This document shows, in pieces, positions 8,597 to 16,122 of a DNA stretch of 40,231 nucleotides. The first letter of the stretch is position 1. Every line of letters starts with the position of its first letter. The stretch is from CAYPTY01 sp964413935 (lineage in GTDB: Bacteria; Bacteroidota; Rhodothermia; Balneolales; Balneolaceae). The translations under genes and the position numbers were made by a program. The stretch covers positions 1 through 40,231 of the forward strand of contig CAYPTY010000022.1 of NCBI GenBank assembly GCA_964413935.1, given 5' to 3'. Under the pieces are notes generated by a model that was not told the DNA's origin, ran no database searches, and saw nothing but the letters and a program-made list of their open reading frames with translations.

Positions 8597-9052
8597 ATGA
8601 AATCAACTATTCTGTTCATCATCATTTCTTTCACCTTCATGCTTAGCGCTTGTGAGCAAAAGCAGGAACAAAGTGCAGAAGCGGCTCCGGCTCCGGACCT
8701 CATCAGCATGAGCCTGAGTGAGCAAATCGATTATTACATTGCTCAGGACGAATATGAAACCGCACTTGCCCGCCTCGATGAGGAAGAAGTGAATCAGGAC
8801 ATCCTTCAGCTGAAAGAAAAAGTGCATCTGAATTACGGTATTCACATTGTATACAATGCAGATCCGGCTCAGATGAGAGAAAATGCTAACAACGGTTTAA
8901 GGCAGTTCATCAAAGTGCTGGATATCAACCGCAGCAACGACAAAGCCATATCCGAAATCGAACAGATTATGGGTATTTATGCCACCTTCCCGGATCGCTC
9001 ACCCGATGAAGAGGTCGTGGAAGAGCTGAGAAGGCTGGGCTTCAATTACTGA
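8597..9052 (+). CDS. Putative lipoprotein, unknown function
   Basis: Predicted protein of 151 aa from the ATG at 8597. An upstream in-frame start at 8525 would bury the signal peptide, so it was not used. The N-terminus is a lipoprotein signal (MKSTILFIIISFTFMLSAC), with the lipobox LSAC giving a modified cysteine at residue 19. The mature part is acidic and helical, with a TPR-like character (IDYYIAQDEYETALARL, LRQFIKVLDINRSNDKAISE). I do not recognise the family. It sits 5 bp after the M50 protease and 1 bp before smpB, so it is almost certainly co-transcribed with both. An envelope role beside the protease is possible but unsupported. Confidence 0.82.
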   Translation: MKSTILFIIISFTFMLSACEQKQEQSAEAAPAPDLISMSLSEQIDYYIAQDEYETALARLDEEEVNQDILQLKEKVHLNYGIHIVYNADPAQMRENANNGLRQFIKVLDINRSNDKAISEIEQIMGIYATFPDRSPDEEVVEELRRLGFNY

Positions 9053-9053
9053 A

Positions 9054-9536
9054 ATGGCTAAAGAAGAAAAAAATAGTTGCCCTCAGATCAATAACCGCAA
9101 AGCGCGTTTTGATTTTCATATCGATAAAACCTTCGAGGCCGGCATTGCTCTGGAAGGTACCGAAGTGAAGTCGATCCGGCAGGGCAACGCAAACCTGACC
9201 GATGCCTTTGCCACCCTCAAAAAAGGGGAAGTGTGGCTGATGGATGCCTACATCAAACCCTATGATCATCAGGGAACCGTGATGAACCACGACGCCCGAC
9301 GCCCCCGCAAACTGCTCCTGAACAAAAAGGAAATCCGCGAGCTGGATAAGCAGATCAACCAGAAAGGTGTGACAGTGGTGCCGCTTAAGATGTACTTTAA
9401 AGGTCCTTATGTGAAGGTTCAGATTGGCCTGGCGCGTGGTAAAAAGAAATACGACAAGCGGGAATCCATCAAAGAAGCGGATACCAAGCGCGAGCTGGAT
9501 AAAAAGATCAAGGGCAGCTACAAGGTTAATCTGTAA
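9054..9536 (+). CDS. smpB: SsrA-binding protein SmpB
   Basis: Protein of 160 aa, standard length, that binds tmRNA and is needed for trans-translation of stalled ribosomes. Recognisable segments are NRKARFDFHIDKTFEAGIAL, GTEVKSIRQGNANLTDAFA, the EVWLMDAYIKPYD strand, the RKLLLNKKEI region, VVPLKMYF and the basic C-terminal tail RGKKKYDKRESIKEADTKRE that enters the ribosome. The ATG lies one base after the lipoprotein stop codon. The tmRNA gene itself is not visible in this window. Confidence 0.97.
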   Translation: MAKEEKNSCPQINNRKARFDFHIDKTFEAGIALEGTEVKSIRQGNANLTDAFATLKKGEVWLMDAYIKPYDHQGTVMNHDARRPRKLLLNKKEIRELDKQINQKGVTVVPLKMYFKGPYVKVQIGLARGKKKYDKRESIKEADTKRELDKKIKGSYKVNL

Positions 9537-9556
9537 GCCGATGTTCTGTAAAAAAG

Positions 9557-9584
9557 AAAAGGCCATCCTTTAGGGACGGCCTTT
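9557..9584 (-). terminator. Terminator of rnpB (possibly bidirectional)
   Basis: Hairpin AAGGCC...GGCCTT (9559-9564 with 9578-9583) has an inner TCC/GGG stem and a short loop. On the minus strand it is followed by TTCTTTTTT, making it the natural end of rnpB. On the plus strand it lies 20 bp after smpB and may stop that transcript as well. Confidence 0.75.
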
Positions 9585-9591
9585 CCGTATT

Positions 9592-9935
9592 TGTGGCAGA
9601 ACTATAAGCCGGATTCTGTACTCCCGACAAGTCGAGAGTGGTAATCATTTATCTGATGCGTCCCACCCGATTGCTACGCGACAAGCGGCACATACAATCT
9701 GCTTGAACTTGCACCCCGCGAGGTTTACCCTGCCCCCGGCTTCACAGTCGGGGCGGTGAGCTCTTACCTCACCTTTTCACCCTTACCACACCTGAGCGTG
9801 GCGGTATATTCTCTGTGGCACTATCTGTGATTCAGCCATTTCTGACCAAACCCCTCTCTTTTGGAGAGCGCGGTGCTTGTTGGTGTCCGGACTTTCCTCC
9901 CCGTTTGCACGAGGCGATTACCCGTTCTGCCAAAC
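9592..9935 (-). ncRNA. rnpB: RNase P RNA (bacterial type A)
   Basis: Catalytic RNA of RNase P, which removes tRNA 5' leaders. Read on the minus strand it shows the universal core: GGGGAGGAAAGTCCGGAC near the 5' end, GGTAAGGGTGAAAAGGTGAGG followed by GTAAGAGCTCACC in the middle, GCAGGGTAAACC, and AATCCGGCTTATAGTTCTGCC at the 3' end. P1 forms between GGCAGAAC (9924-9931 complement) and GTTCTGCC (9595-9602 complement). About 344 nt is normal for type A. The ends are set by the P1 helix and are accurate to a few bases. Confidence 0.95.
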
Positions 9936-9970
9936 CAAAAGATACGAAATTGCAGCTACATCAGCCTGCA

Positions 9971-10000
9971 ATAAAAAAGGGGCTATGAAGTCATAGCCCC
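9971..10000 (-). terminator. Intrinsic terminator after the coiled-coil protein gene
   Basis: Perfect 10-bp stem GGGGCTATGA/TCATAGCCCC (9979-9988 with 9991-10000) with a 2-nt gap, followed on the minus strand by TTTTTTATT. It ends the transcript of the gene at 10053-10787 and separates it from rnpB. Confidence 0.85.
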
Positions 10001-10052
10001 CGCACCTGTTATTAAGGTGTGCTGATCAGTTTGAAATTAAATGATTGAAGTC

Positions 10053-10787
10053 TTAATTCTCAAGCAGCTTTTTAGCTTCGTCAAAAAAGGTTGGATCGAT
10101 CACAATGCGTCCGCTATGCTCATCAATGATGATTTTATTCATGCGGCGAACTTCTACCTGGGTCTGGGGTGGCAGGGCAATTCCAAGGGCTGCACCCTTT
10201 TCCATAGCTACCACAGCCCGACCGTTGTTTAGTCCGTTGCGAAGTCGTTTGTAGCTTCTCAGATATCGAGCTTCAATGTCTTTCTCGATTTCCTTGCGCT
10301 TTTCGATCAGCTGATCTTCTTCCTTCTGAGTGGTCTTGGTAAGTTTTTGCAGGCTCTCTTTTTTGTCTTCCAGCAGAGATTTGGTGGCTTCCAGTTCTTT
10401 TTCAGCCTCTTCCCTTTCTGGTCCCACTTCTTCATTACGCTTTTCCATCTCTTCTAGGCGGATGTGCGAATTTTCGATGACTTGCTTCTGTGCTTCGATT
10501 TCTTTTGTGAGGGCATCGTATTCGCGGTTGTTGCGAACCGCCATCTGCTGCTCCTCGTACTTTTTCACCTTCTCTTCAGAAGTCTGAATATCGAGCCTGG
10601 TTTTATCGGTTTGAACTTCCAGCTCTTTGGCTTCTTCAGTGAGTTTGGCGACTCTGGCTTCCAGCCGGTTGATATCGGTTTCGATGTCCAGAATTTCCTC
10701 GGGCAGGTCTCCTCTTAACTGTTTGATTTCATCGATTCTGCTGTCGATGTATTGCAGGTTAGCTAGTTGTTGTAATACTTCTTTCAT
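10053..10787 (-). CDS. Coiled-coil protein of the zinc-ribbon (CT398-like) family, cysteines lost
   Basis: Protein of 244 aa. Residues 1-180 form a long antiparallel coiled coil (heptads rich in E/K/L). Residues about 195-230 align by pattern with the C-terminal zinc ribbon of the C4-type zinc-ribbon family: KGAALGIALPPQTQVEVRR then IIIDEHSGRIVID. In the family these carry CxxC near the GG and CxxCGR at the end. Here the four positions read A200, I203, D222 and S225, and the protein contains no cysteine at all. The fold is probably kept without zinc. Its role in bacteria is poorly defined; nucleic-acid or secretion-related roles have been proposed for homologues. It lies 13 bp downstream of the NIF3 gene, a pairing common in bacteria, and ends in a strong terminator. 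Confidence 0.87.
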   Translation of the reverse strand: MKEVLQQLANLQYIDSRIDEIKQLRGDLPEEILDIETDINRLEARVAKLTEEAKELEVQTDKTRLDIQTSEEKVKKYEEQQMAVRNNREYDALTKEIEAQKQVIENSHIRLEEMEKRNEEVGPEREEAEKELEATKSLLEDKKESLQKLTKTTQKEEDQLIEKRKEIEKDIEARYLRSYKRLRNGLNNGRAVVAMEKGAALGIALPPQTQVEVRRMNKIIIDEHSGRIVIDPTFFDEAKKLLEN

Positions 10788-10800
10788 TGCTGTGAATGGA

Positions 10801-11862
10801 TCAGGATGATTGGATATTTAGGTTTTTCAGGTCTGGGATGTAAGTTCTCATCGGGTTTGTGACAACACCCGTAACGTATACTTCGGTTTCTTCAAAAGCC
10901 TCGCTGAGCTCTTTTCGGAGTGCTTCAGCAACCGGAAACTCACTTTCGTAGTGGCCAACGTCGACCAGCAGAAAGTTGCTTTCCTCGGTGAAATAGTCAT
11001 GGTATTTGATATCAGCAGTAACAAAGGCCTGGGCGCCTGCGTTTATGGCAGCTCTTTTCAGGCTCACACCTGAACCCCCGCAAACGGCCACTTTTTTAAT
11101 TTTTTCAGCTTCGCCGGAAAATCGCATGGCTTTCACTTCTAGTGCCTGTCCAACAAGATGGAGAAATTCGTTCTGGGCTAATCCATCTTCAGGGTATTCG
11201 CCAACAACCCCCATTCCAAAATTCTGAGATGGGGAAGTGAGACTGGTTACCTGGAAATGCCCGTCTTTGAGCATGTTGGCTTCTTTAAGCGCGTGTTCCA
11301 GTGTTTTTACATTATGCCGATCGATAATGGCCTCATAGCAGGTAACGCCTTCCTGTCGGCCATCCACCTCAAAAAAGTGGGCATCTTCGGCAGAGTAGTA
11401 ATTCATGAGCTGCAATACCGCTTCCTGGTCTTCGAAGGTGGTAGTCAGGCTGATTTTATGGCTGATGCCGTAATCCTTATTGAGGAAACTCAGGTTGTCC
11501 AGGCCAAGCATATTTGCCAGCACAAAGGAAACTCCGTCGAGTGCGGCGTCCAGATTAGTGTGGGCTACCAGCAGGCTGATGTTATTCTGAATCAGCTTGT
11601 AGATGCATTTGCCCTGCGCGTTGGTTGGGTTGATGGAGCCAATTTTTCCGAAGATCAGCGGATGGTGGGCAACAATGAGCTCACATTTTTTCTCAATGGC
11701 TTCTTCGATTACTGCTTCAGTAACATCGAGGCAGGTTAAAATCTTATGTACCGGGGTTGAGGGATCTCCAACCAGTAATCCGACATTATCATACTCCATT
11801 TTTATGCTTGGGGGCGCCCATTGATTCAGAAAGTTGGAGATATGCCGGACGGTTATACTCAT
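10801..11862 (-). CDS. NIF3/DUF34 dinuclear-metal protein (GTP cyclohydrolase 1 type 2-like)
   Basis: Protein of 353 aa of the NIF3/YbgI family, which forms hexameric toroids with a di-metal centre. Metal-binding signatures are IVAHHPLIF (H66, H67), LLVAHTNLDAALDGVS (H101, D105) and the C-terminal YHDYFTEES with VDVGHYESE. The middle third (about 125-230) is the inserted CutA/PII-like domain found in long bacterial forms, which explains the length beyond the roughly 250-aa minimal form. The physiological reaction remains unsettled; a GTP cyclohydrolase assignment and metabolite-repair or metal-handling roles have been suggested. It starts at ATG 11862, with GGAGG about 13 bases upstream, and is the first gene of a two-gene operon with the coiled-coil protein. 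Confidence 0.93.
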   Translation of the reverse strand: MSITVRHISNFLNQWAPPSIKMEYDNVGLLVGDPSTPVHKILTCLDVTEAVIEEAIEKKCELIVAHHPLIFGKIGSINPTNAQGKCIYKLIQNNISLLVAHTNLDAALDGVSFVLANMLGLDNLSFLNKDYGISHKISLTTTFEDQEAVLQLMNYYSAEDAHFFEVDGRQEGVTCYEAIIDRHNVKTLEHALKEANMLKDGHFQVTSLTSPSQNFGMGVVGEYPEDGLAQNEFLHLVGQALEVKAMRFSGEAEKIKKVAVCGGSGVSLKRAAINAGAQAFVTADIKYHDYFTEESNFLLVDVGHYESEFPVAEALRKELSEAFEETEVYVTGVVTNPMRTYIPDLKNLNIQSS

Positions 11863-12056
11863 GCCCCTTCTGCTCCTCCATATCCGGTTAGAGAGCTTTG
11901 CCTGATCACAGGCGGTCGGAATATGTAACTGTATAGGTTCAGACTATAACGACATTTTGAATAGACAATTAAAATAAGACATTATACCGATTCATAAAAG
12001 GATATCTTGAAGGGATAAATTGAAACGCATTTCGGCGTGTGCATTGTTTGATTGGT

Positions 12057-12749
12057 ATGATTAAAGAGAACCTTACAGAAATACAGAATAGAATATCGGA
12101 TGCTTGTAAAACGGCAGGGAGAACGACCGACAGCGTTACGCTCATTGCCGTTTCTAAAACCAAACCGGTTGAGATGATCAGCGAAGCACTGCTGGCAGGT
12201 CAGCACCACTTCGGTGAAAACCGCATGCAGGAGCTTCAGGAAAAAATGGAAGCCTTTGATCATAAGGATGCTGTATGGCATATGATCGGCACAGTGCAGA
12301 GCAATAAAATCAAATACATCGCTGAGCGAGTAGACTGGATTCATTCAGCTGCAAAATCATCACATATCAAGGAAATTAACAAGAGAGCCGCCCAGTATGA
12401 TCGGGTGATTAATGTGCTAGTACAGGTGAATATCAGTGAAGAAGATCAGAAAAGCGGTTGTAAACCATCGGACCTGCCCAAGATTATTGACTATTCCAGA
12501 AACTGTGAACATGTTCGGCTGCGTGGACTGATGGGTATTGCTGAACTGGTCGAAGACCCCGAAGAAGTCCGCCCGCAGTTCAAAGCGCTGAAAAAGTTAC
12601 TGGATGAGCATCAGCACCTGAATGGGGGAAATGTAACGCTCGAGCACCTTTCAATGGGTATGACCAATGATCTGGAGGTGGCCATTGAAGAAGGTGCTAC
12701 GATGATTCGGGTTGGACGTGCAATTTTCGGTGAGCGTAACTATACTTAG
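12057..12749 (+). CDS. YggS/PROSC family PLP homeostasis protein
   Basis: Protein of 230 aa from ATG 12057; a GTG at 12039 would add six residues but gives a less typical N-terminus. It is the single-domain TIM-barrel PLP-binding protein that buffers pyridoxal phosphate and affects amino-acid pools. The PLP lysine is in LIAVSKTKP (K34). Other hallmarks are HHFGENRMQEL, WHMIGTVQSNK, WIHSA, VNVLVQVNISEE, LRGLMGIAE, LSMGMTNDLEVAIEEGATMIRVGRAIFG. The plus-strand genes that follow run to DivIVA, reminiscent of the Gram-positive ylmE-sepF-ylmG-ylmH-divIVA order, where ylmE is this family. Confidence 0.95.
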   Translation: MIKENLTEIQNRISDACKTAGRTTDSVTLIAVSKTKPVEMISEALLAGQHHFGENRMQELQEKMEAFDHKDAVWHMIGTVQSNKIKYIAERVDWIHSAAKSSHIKEINKRAAQYDRVINVLVQVNISEEDQKSGCKPSDLPKIIDYSRNCEHVRLRGLMGIAELVEDPEEVRPQFKALKKLLDEHQHLNGGNVTLEHLSMGMTNDLEVAIEEGATMIRVGRAIFGERNYT

Positions 12750-12797
12750 CACAAGCCGTAACAGCGTTTCAACTTAAATTCTTTGGAGGCAAGGCTC

Positions 12798-13103
12798 ATG
12801 TTGTTTGGATTACCGTGGTTCGCCTGGATTGCAATTGTAGCTATTGTAGGAGGTATGTACACCGGGTATAAAACCGAAAAATTGAAAATGCAGAGTTCAA
12901 TCACAGCAAAAAATGAAGAGCTGGATGATCTCAGAAAAATGGTAGGTTCCCTGAAAAGCCGTATCGAAAACCTGGAGGCTATTGCAGCACAGTCACCGGA
13001 TGAAATTCGCGGATCGGGAATCGGTAAGATCGAAATTGAAGACGAAATTGATGCGGTGGAAGAAAACCAGAAAGCCGTAAAAAAGATGGCTAGTAAATCC
13101 TAG
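12798..13103 (+). CDS. Small single-pass membrane protein (PspB-like layout)
   Basis: Protein of 101 aa from ATG 12798, which has a clear GGAGG 8 bases upstream (12785-12789); a TTG at 12783 was rejected for this reason. One transmembrane helix sits near the N-terminus (about 4-24, LPWFAWIAIVAIVGGMYTGY), followed by a charged coiled coil (KNEELDDLRKMVGSLKSRIENLE) and an acidic tail. This layout resembles phage-shock protein B or LapA-type proteins, but the similarity is architectural only. It lies between yggS and a second protein of similar layout, directly upstream of divIVA, so a role in cell-envelope or division-site organisation is a reasonable guess. Confidence 0.8.
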   Translation: MLFGLPWFAWIAIVAIVGGMYTGYKTEKLKMQSSITAKNEELDDLRKMVGSLKSRIENLEAIAAQSPDEIRGSGIGKIEIEDEIDAVEENQKAVKKMASKS

Positions 13104-13112
13104 GAGCCGAAT

Positions 13113-13481
13113 ATGACTGAAGAGGAGTTTATCATTGCATTGGTGGGGATTGTTTTCGTAACTGTGGTTGCCGGTATCTTCCTGGGAGGTTTTTTTCAGG
13201 TTATAAAAACCTGGATAAACCGCAATAAATCTCAGACAGAGCTGGATCCACGTTTCTTCAAAGCCTTGAGTGAATTCAAGCGTAATACCGAGCGTCGCTT
13301 ATCCAGCTTGGAAGCCATTGTAATTGAAGAAGATGAAGAGGACATAACACATAGCAGTCCACTTAAGAAGATGAATGAAGAAGCCCCATCCATCGAAATA
13401 GAGGAAGAAGAAGTAAGAGAGAGTAAAAGCAAAAGCAAAGAGAAGGAGTCGGGCAATCTGCGGAACATGTTAGATGAATAA
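13113..13481 (+). CDS. Second small single-pass membrane protein upstream of divIVA
   Basis: Protein of 122 aa, starting 9 bp after the previous gene. One N-terminal transmembrane helix (about 5-30, EFIIALVGIVFVTVVAGIFLGGFFQVI) is followed by a basic linker, a short coiled coil (FFKALSEFKRNTERRLSSLEAIV) and a low-complexity acidic/serine-lysine tail (EIEEEEVRESKSKSKEKES). It has the same architecture as the preceding protein, suggesting a duplicated or cooperating pair, though their sequences are not obviously alike. I do not recognise the family. The position before divIVA is its best functional clue. Confidence 0.8.
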   Translation: MTEEEFIIALVGIVFVTVVAGIFLGGFFQVIKTWINRNKSQTELDPRFFKALSEFKRNTERRLSSLEAIVIEEDEEDITHSSPLKKMNEEAPSIEIEEEEVRESKSKSKEKESGNLRNMLDE

Positions 13482-13532
13482 GTGTTATTTTAGTTAATTG
13501 AAGTAGAATAACGTAGTTATAAGGTTGCAGCA

Positions 13533-14258
13533 ATGAAGCTTACTCCACTTGAGATAAAACAACAGACATTTGAGAGATCCTTACGGGGCTATGACGTCGC
13601 AGAAGTGAAAGCCTACCTTTCGCTCATTTCGAGTGAATGGGAGCACATGCAAAATAAAAACCGCGATCTGGAAGATAAGATTGATGCCCTCGAAGAAAGG
13701 GTGAAACACTATGAGCGGGTTGAGGAAGCCTTGCATGAAACCCTTCAGACCGCAAAAGAATCAGCGGAACAGAAACTGGAAGGAGCCCGGGCAGAGGCAC
13801 GGAACTCCATCGAAAAAGCAGAGCTACAGGCCGATGCCATCATTCGCGAAGCCCATCAGCGCAGAAGGGAAATCAGACAGAGCATACTGCGCCTCATCGA
13901 CAAAAAGGAAGAAATGAGCCGAAGCCTGCAATCCTACATCGATATGATGCAGGATTCAGTTAAGCAACTGATCAAGGACGATAAGGAAATATTTACCCTG
14001 CCCAATGAGGAAGACCTGGATAAAATGCCAGCCCCCTCCCGGCTCATCACTCTGGATACCGAAGATGAAACCGGTCAGGAAGTAAACCTGGAGCTCAGTG
14101 AAAATATGGACATCGATCTTGAAGATGCCATTGAGGATACCATAGAGGATGAAGACAAAAGCAACAGAAAGAAACAAAACGGCAGGGTAGATCTGAACTC
14201 AGATCCCGAAGATGCCAATCTTGACCGTCTTGATGATATCCTCGACGAAATCGATTGA
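13533..14258 (+). CDS. DivIVA-domain protein
   Basis: Protein of 241 aa. The N-terminal DivIVA lipid-binding motif is clear: KLTPLEIKQQTFERSLRGYD followed by VAEVKAYLSLI, where F13 and R18/G19/Y20 match the family pattern LTPxDI...F...xRGYxxxEVxxFL. Residues about 30-155 are continuous coiled coil, and the last 80 are acidic and probably disordered. DivIVA proteins sense negative membrane curvature and organise poles or division sites, mainly studied in Gram-positives. The family is present but less studied in this phylum. The gene order yggS, two membrane proteins, divIVA suggests a division or envelope cluster. No sepF, ylmG or ylmH is present here. Confidence 0.9.
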   Translation: MKLTPLEIKQQTFERSLRGYDVAEVKAYLSLISSEWEHMQNKNRDLEDKIDALEERVKHYERVEEALHETLQTAKESAEQKLEGARAEARNSIEKAELQADAIIREAHQRRREIRQSILRLIDKKEEMSRSLQSYIDMMQDSVKQLIKDDKEIFTLPNEEDLDKMPAPSRLITLDTEDETGQEVNLELSENMDIDLEDAIEDTIEDEDKSNRKKQNGRVDLNSDPEDANLDRLDDILDEID

Positions 14259-14290
14259 TCTCACTTCCAACTTTCTCTAACAACACCTGA

Positions 14291-15127
14291 ATGCAATACC
14301 AAACCGTTCAAGAATTCAGAGCGCAGCGGGACGAGGCTCTGGATTTCATCCGCTCTAAAACCGATTTCGAACCTGAGTTTACCCTGATTCTGGGTACCGG
14401 CCTTGGACAACTGGCAGATGAAATCGAAGAAGTGATGACCATCTCCTACGAAGATATTCCGCATTTCCCGCTTTCAACCGTTGAGACCCATGCAGGCCGG
14501 CTGATTTTCGGTCATCTGGGTGGCAAAGCGGTGGTGGCCATGCAGGGACGCTTTCACTTTTATGAAGGCTATACCATGCAGCAGATCGTATTTCCGTTGC
14601 GGGTAACCCGGGCCCTTGGCAGTCAGGCGCTCTTCGTAAGCAATGCCTGCGGGGGTATGAATACCAATTACCGCCGTGGAGATATCATGCTGATTCGTGA
14701 CCACATCAACTTGCTGGGCACCAATCCGCTGATTGGACCAAATGATGATAAACTGGGGCCGCGTTTTCCTGATATGAGCGAACCCTATACCGAGCGATTG
14801 ATGGAAGTGGCGCAGAATGTGGCACTGGAACAACAGATTCCCATGCATAAAGGAGTTTACCTGGCCATTGCCGGGCCATCGCTGGAAACTAAAGCAGAAT
14901 ATAGATATATGCGCATGCTTGGTGCAGACGTCGTGGGCATGAGTACCATACCGGAAGTAATCGCAGCTGTACACATGGGTATGGATGTGCTGGGTATCTC
15001 CGTAATCACCGATGAATGTTTTCCGGATGCCCTCGAACCCATCAATATCGAGGAAGTGCTGGAGGCGGCCGCCATGGCAGAACCTAAGATGACCCGCGTA
15101 ATGATGGGCGTTTTGGAACGTTTATAA
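14291..15127 (+). CDS. Purine-nucleoside phosphorylase (trimeric PNP-I type)
   Basis: Enzyme of 278 aa that phosphorolyses purine nucleosides to the base and (deoxy)ribose-1-phosphate. Family marks are ILGTGLGQLADEIE, the phosphate-site GRFHFYEGY (R87, H89), VSNACGGMN, the purine-site AGPSLETKAEYR (E199), DVVGMSTIPEVIAA and the C-terminal HMGMDVLGISVITDECFPD. Where classical 6-oxopurine PNPs have asparagine after the Thr (N243 in the human enzyme), this one has D241. That position influences 6-oxo versus 6-amino purine preference, so specificity may be altered. It begins 32 bp after divIVA on the same strand and is probably co-transcribed. Confidence 0.93.
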   Translation: MQYQTVQEFRAQRDEALDFIRSKTDFEPEFTLILGTGLGQLADEIEEVMTISYEDIPHFPLSTVETHAGRLIFGHLGGKAVVAMQGRFHFYEGYTMQQIVFPLRVTRALGSQALFVSNACGGMNTNYRRGDIMLIRDHINLLGTNPLIGPNDDKLGPRFPDMSEPYTERLMEVAQNVALEQQIPMHKGVYLAIAGPSLETKAEYRYMRMLGADVVGMSTIPEVIAAVHMGMDVLGISVITDECFPDALEPINIEEVLEAAAMAEPKMTRVMMGVLERL

Positions 15128-15244
15128 GCATTGATTTAACTTTTTTTCCACAAAAAGCGATAGTTGTCAACACAGCTATTGCGGCTGAAGAAAAGATTTT
15201 GTTTCTATACCTAAACCATAACCTAACCCACCTCTTTACTGCGT

Positions 15245-16006
15245 ATGCATACGGATGGATTCGAGGACGGATTCTGGGACGAGCATCAATGGGAAGCTCA
15301 CCTGGAAGAGGTCGAAAAGAAGAGTGAACAGTTAAGAAGATTCATCTCATCCGATCAGAAAGGCAATACTCCCCGCTGGATTACCCTGCTAAAAGAAAGT
15401 TTAAGTGAAGACGATGCAGTAGACGCTTTTATTGAAGAAGAACTGCTGCTGGATGAAGCTTACTTTCCGGAGGATGATGACGATTGGGAAGATGAAGATG
15501 ATTTTGATGAAGATGATTTTCTCTTCGGATCAAACGATATGTTTGAGGATGAGGACGAAGAAGATTTCGATTCCGGTGAAGAATGGAAAGCCCTCAGTGA
15601 GGAATACACCCTTTCTGATTATGGCTCCATCGACAATCTGAATCTCTATACCCTCAGCCGGATATTTGCTGTGGATCTCATTAAGTGGGCAGAAAAAATT
15701 CCTGCTAGCGCCCGGCCACCTATGCTGGAAGAGTATGTTTCCCATAGTCTTAAGATAGGCGCCAAGCTGGCGGGGGGCTATTCCTTTGGCTTTGAGCCGG
15801 ATTATCTGGGAGCAAATATAGCTTACACCAAACGCGCATTGCATTTCGCTAATGAGGCCCTGAAGCATATGCAGGAACTGAAAGGTTATAAATACTTCAG
15901 CCACGAAACCTATGCCGATTTCCATCGCCGTCTTTTCGAAATCCGAAATGACATAGGCATCTATATTCAGGAACTCAGGGATCGGTTTAAGTACGGTCTG
16001 GAATAA
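15245..16006 (+). CDS. Very acidic conserved-looking hypothetical protein
   Basis: Protein of 253 aa that I do not recognise. Residues about 58-115 are an extreme aspartate/glutamate tract (EDDDDWEDEDDFDEDDF, EDEDEEDFDSGEE), flanked by an N-terminal helical part with aromatic residues and a C-terminal region (about 120-253) that looks like a compact helical domain (LYTLSRIFAVDLIKWAEKIP, ANIAYTKRALHFANEALKHM, YADFHRRLFEIRNDIGIYIQ). There is no signal peptide or membrane segment, so it should be cytoplasmic. The acidic block could act as a polyanionic mimic or chaperone-like segment (speculation). It has 117 bp of upstream sequence and a strong terminator after it, so it is probably its own unit. 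Confidence 0.78.
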   Translation: MHTDGFEDGFWDEHQWEAHLEEVEKKSEQLRRFISSDQKGNTPRWITLLKESLSEDDAVDAFIEEELLLDEAYFPEDDDDWEDEDDFDEDDFLFGSNDMFEDEDEEDFDSGEEWKALSEEYTLSDYGSIDNLNLYTLSRIFAVDLIKWAEKIPASARPPMLEEYVSHSLKIGAKLAGGYSFGFEPDYLGANIAYTKRALHFANEALKHMQELKGYKYFSHETYADFHRRLFEIRNDIGIYIQELRDRFKYGLE

Positions 16007-16039
16007 ATTTCGGATCGCATTATTCCATTTGTCACTAAC

Positions 16040-16071
16040 AGCCGCCTTTCAGCCGAGGGCGGCTTTTTTTA
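16040..16071 (+). terminator. Intrinsic terminator after the acidic protein gene
   Basis: Stem AGCCGCC/GGCGGCT (16040-16046 with 16058-16064) followed by TTTTTTT. It separates the gene ending at 16006 from comEC. Confidence 0.85.
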
Positions 16072-16122
16072 TCGAAAAAATCCCAGGATGTAAGGCAGGG
16101 CTGTCTCAGCGGTCCTATCATC

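Noticed and set aside
9936..9970. rnpB promoter (TATCTTTTG about 10 bp upstream)
   Set aside because: The element has one extra base relative to TAnnTTTG and the nearest upstream TTG is at the wrong distance; too weak to list.
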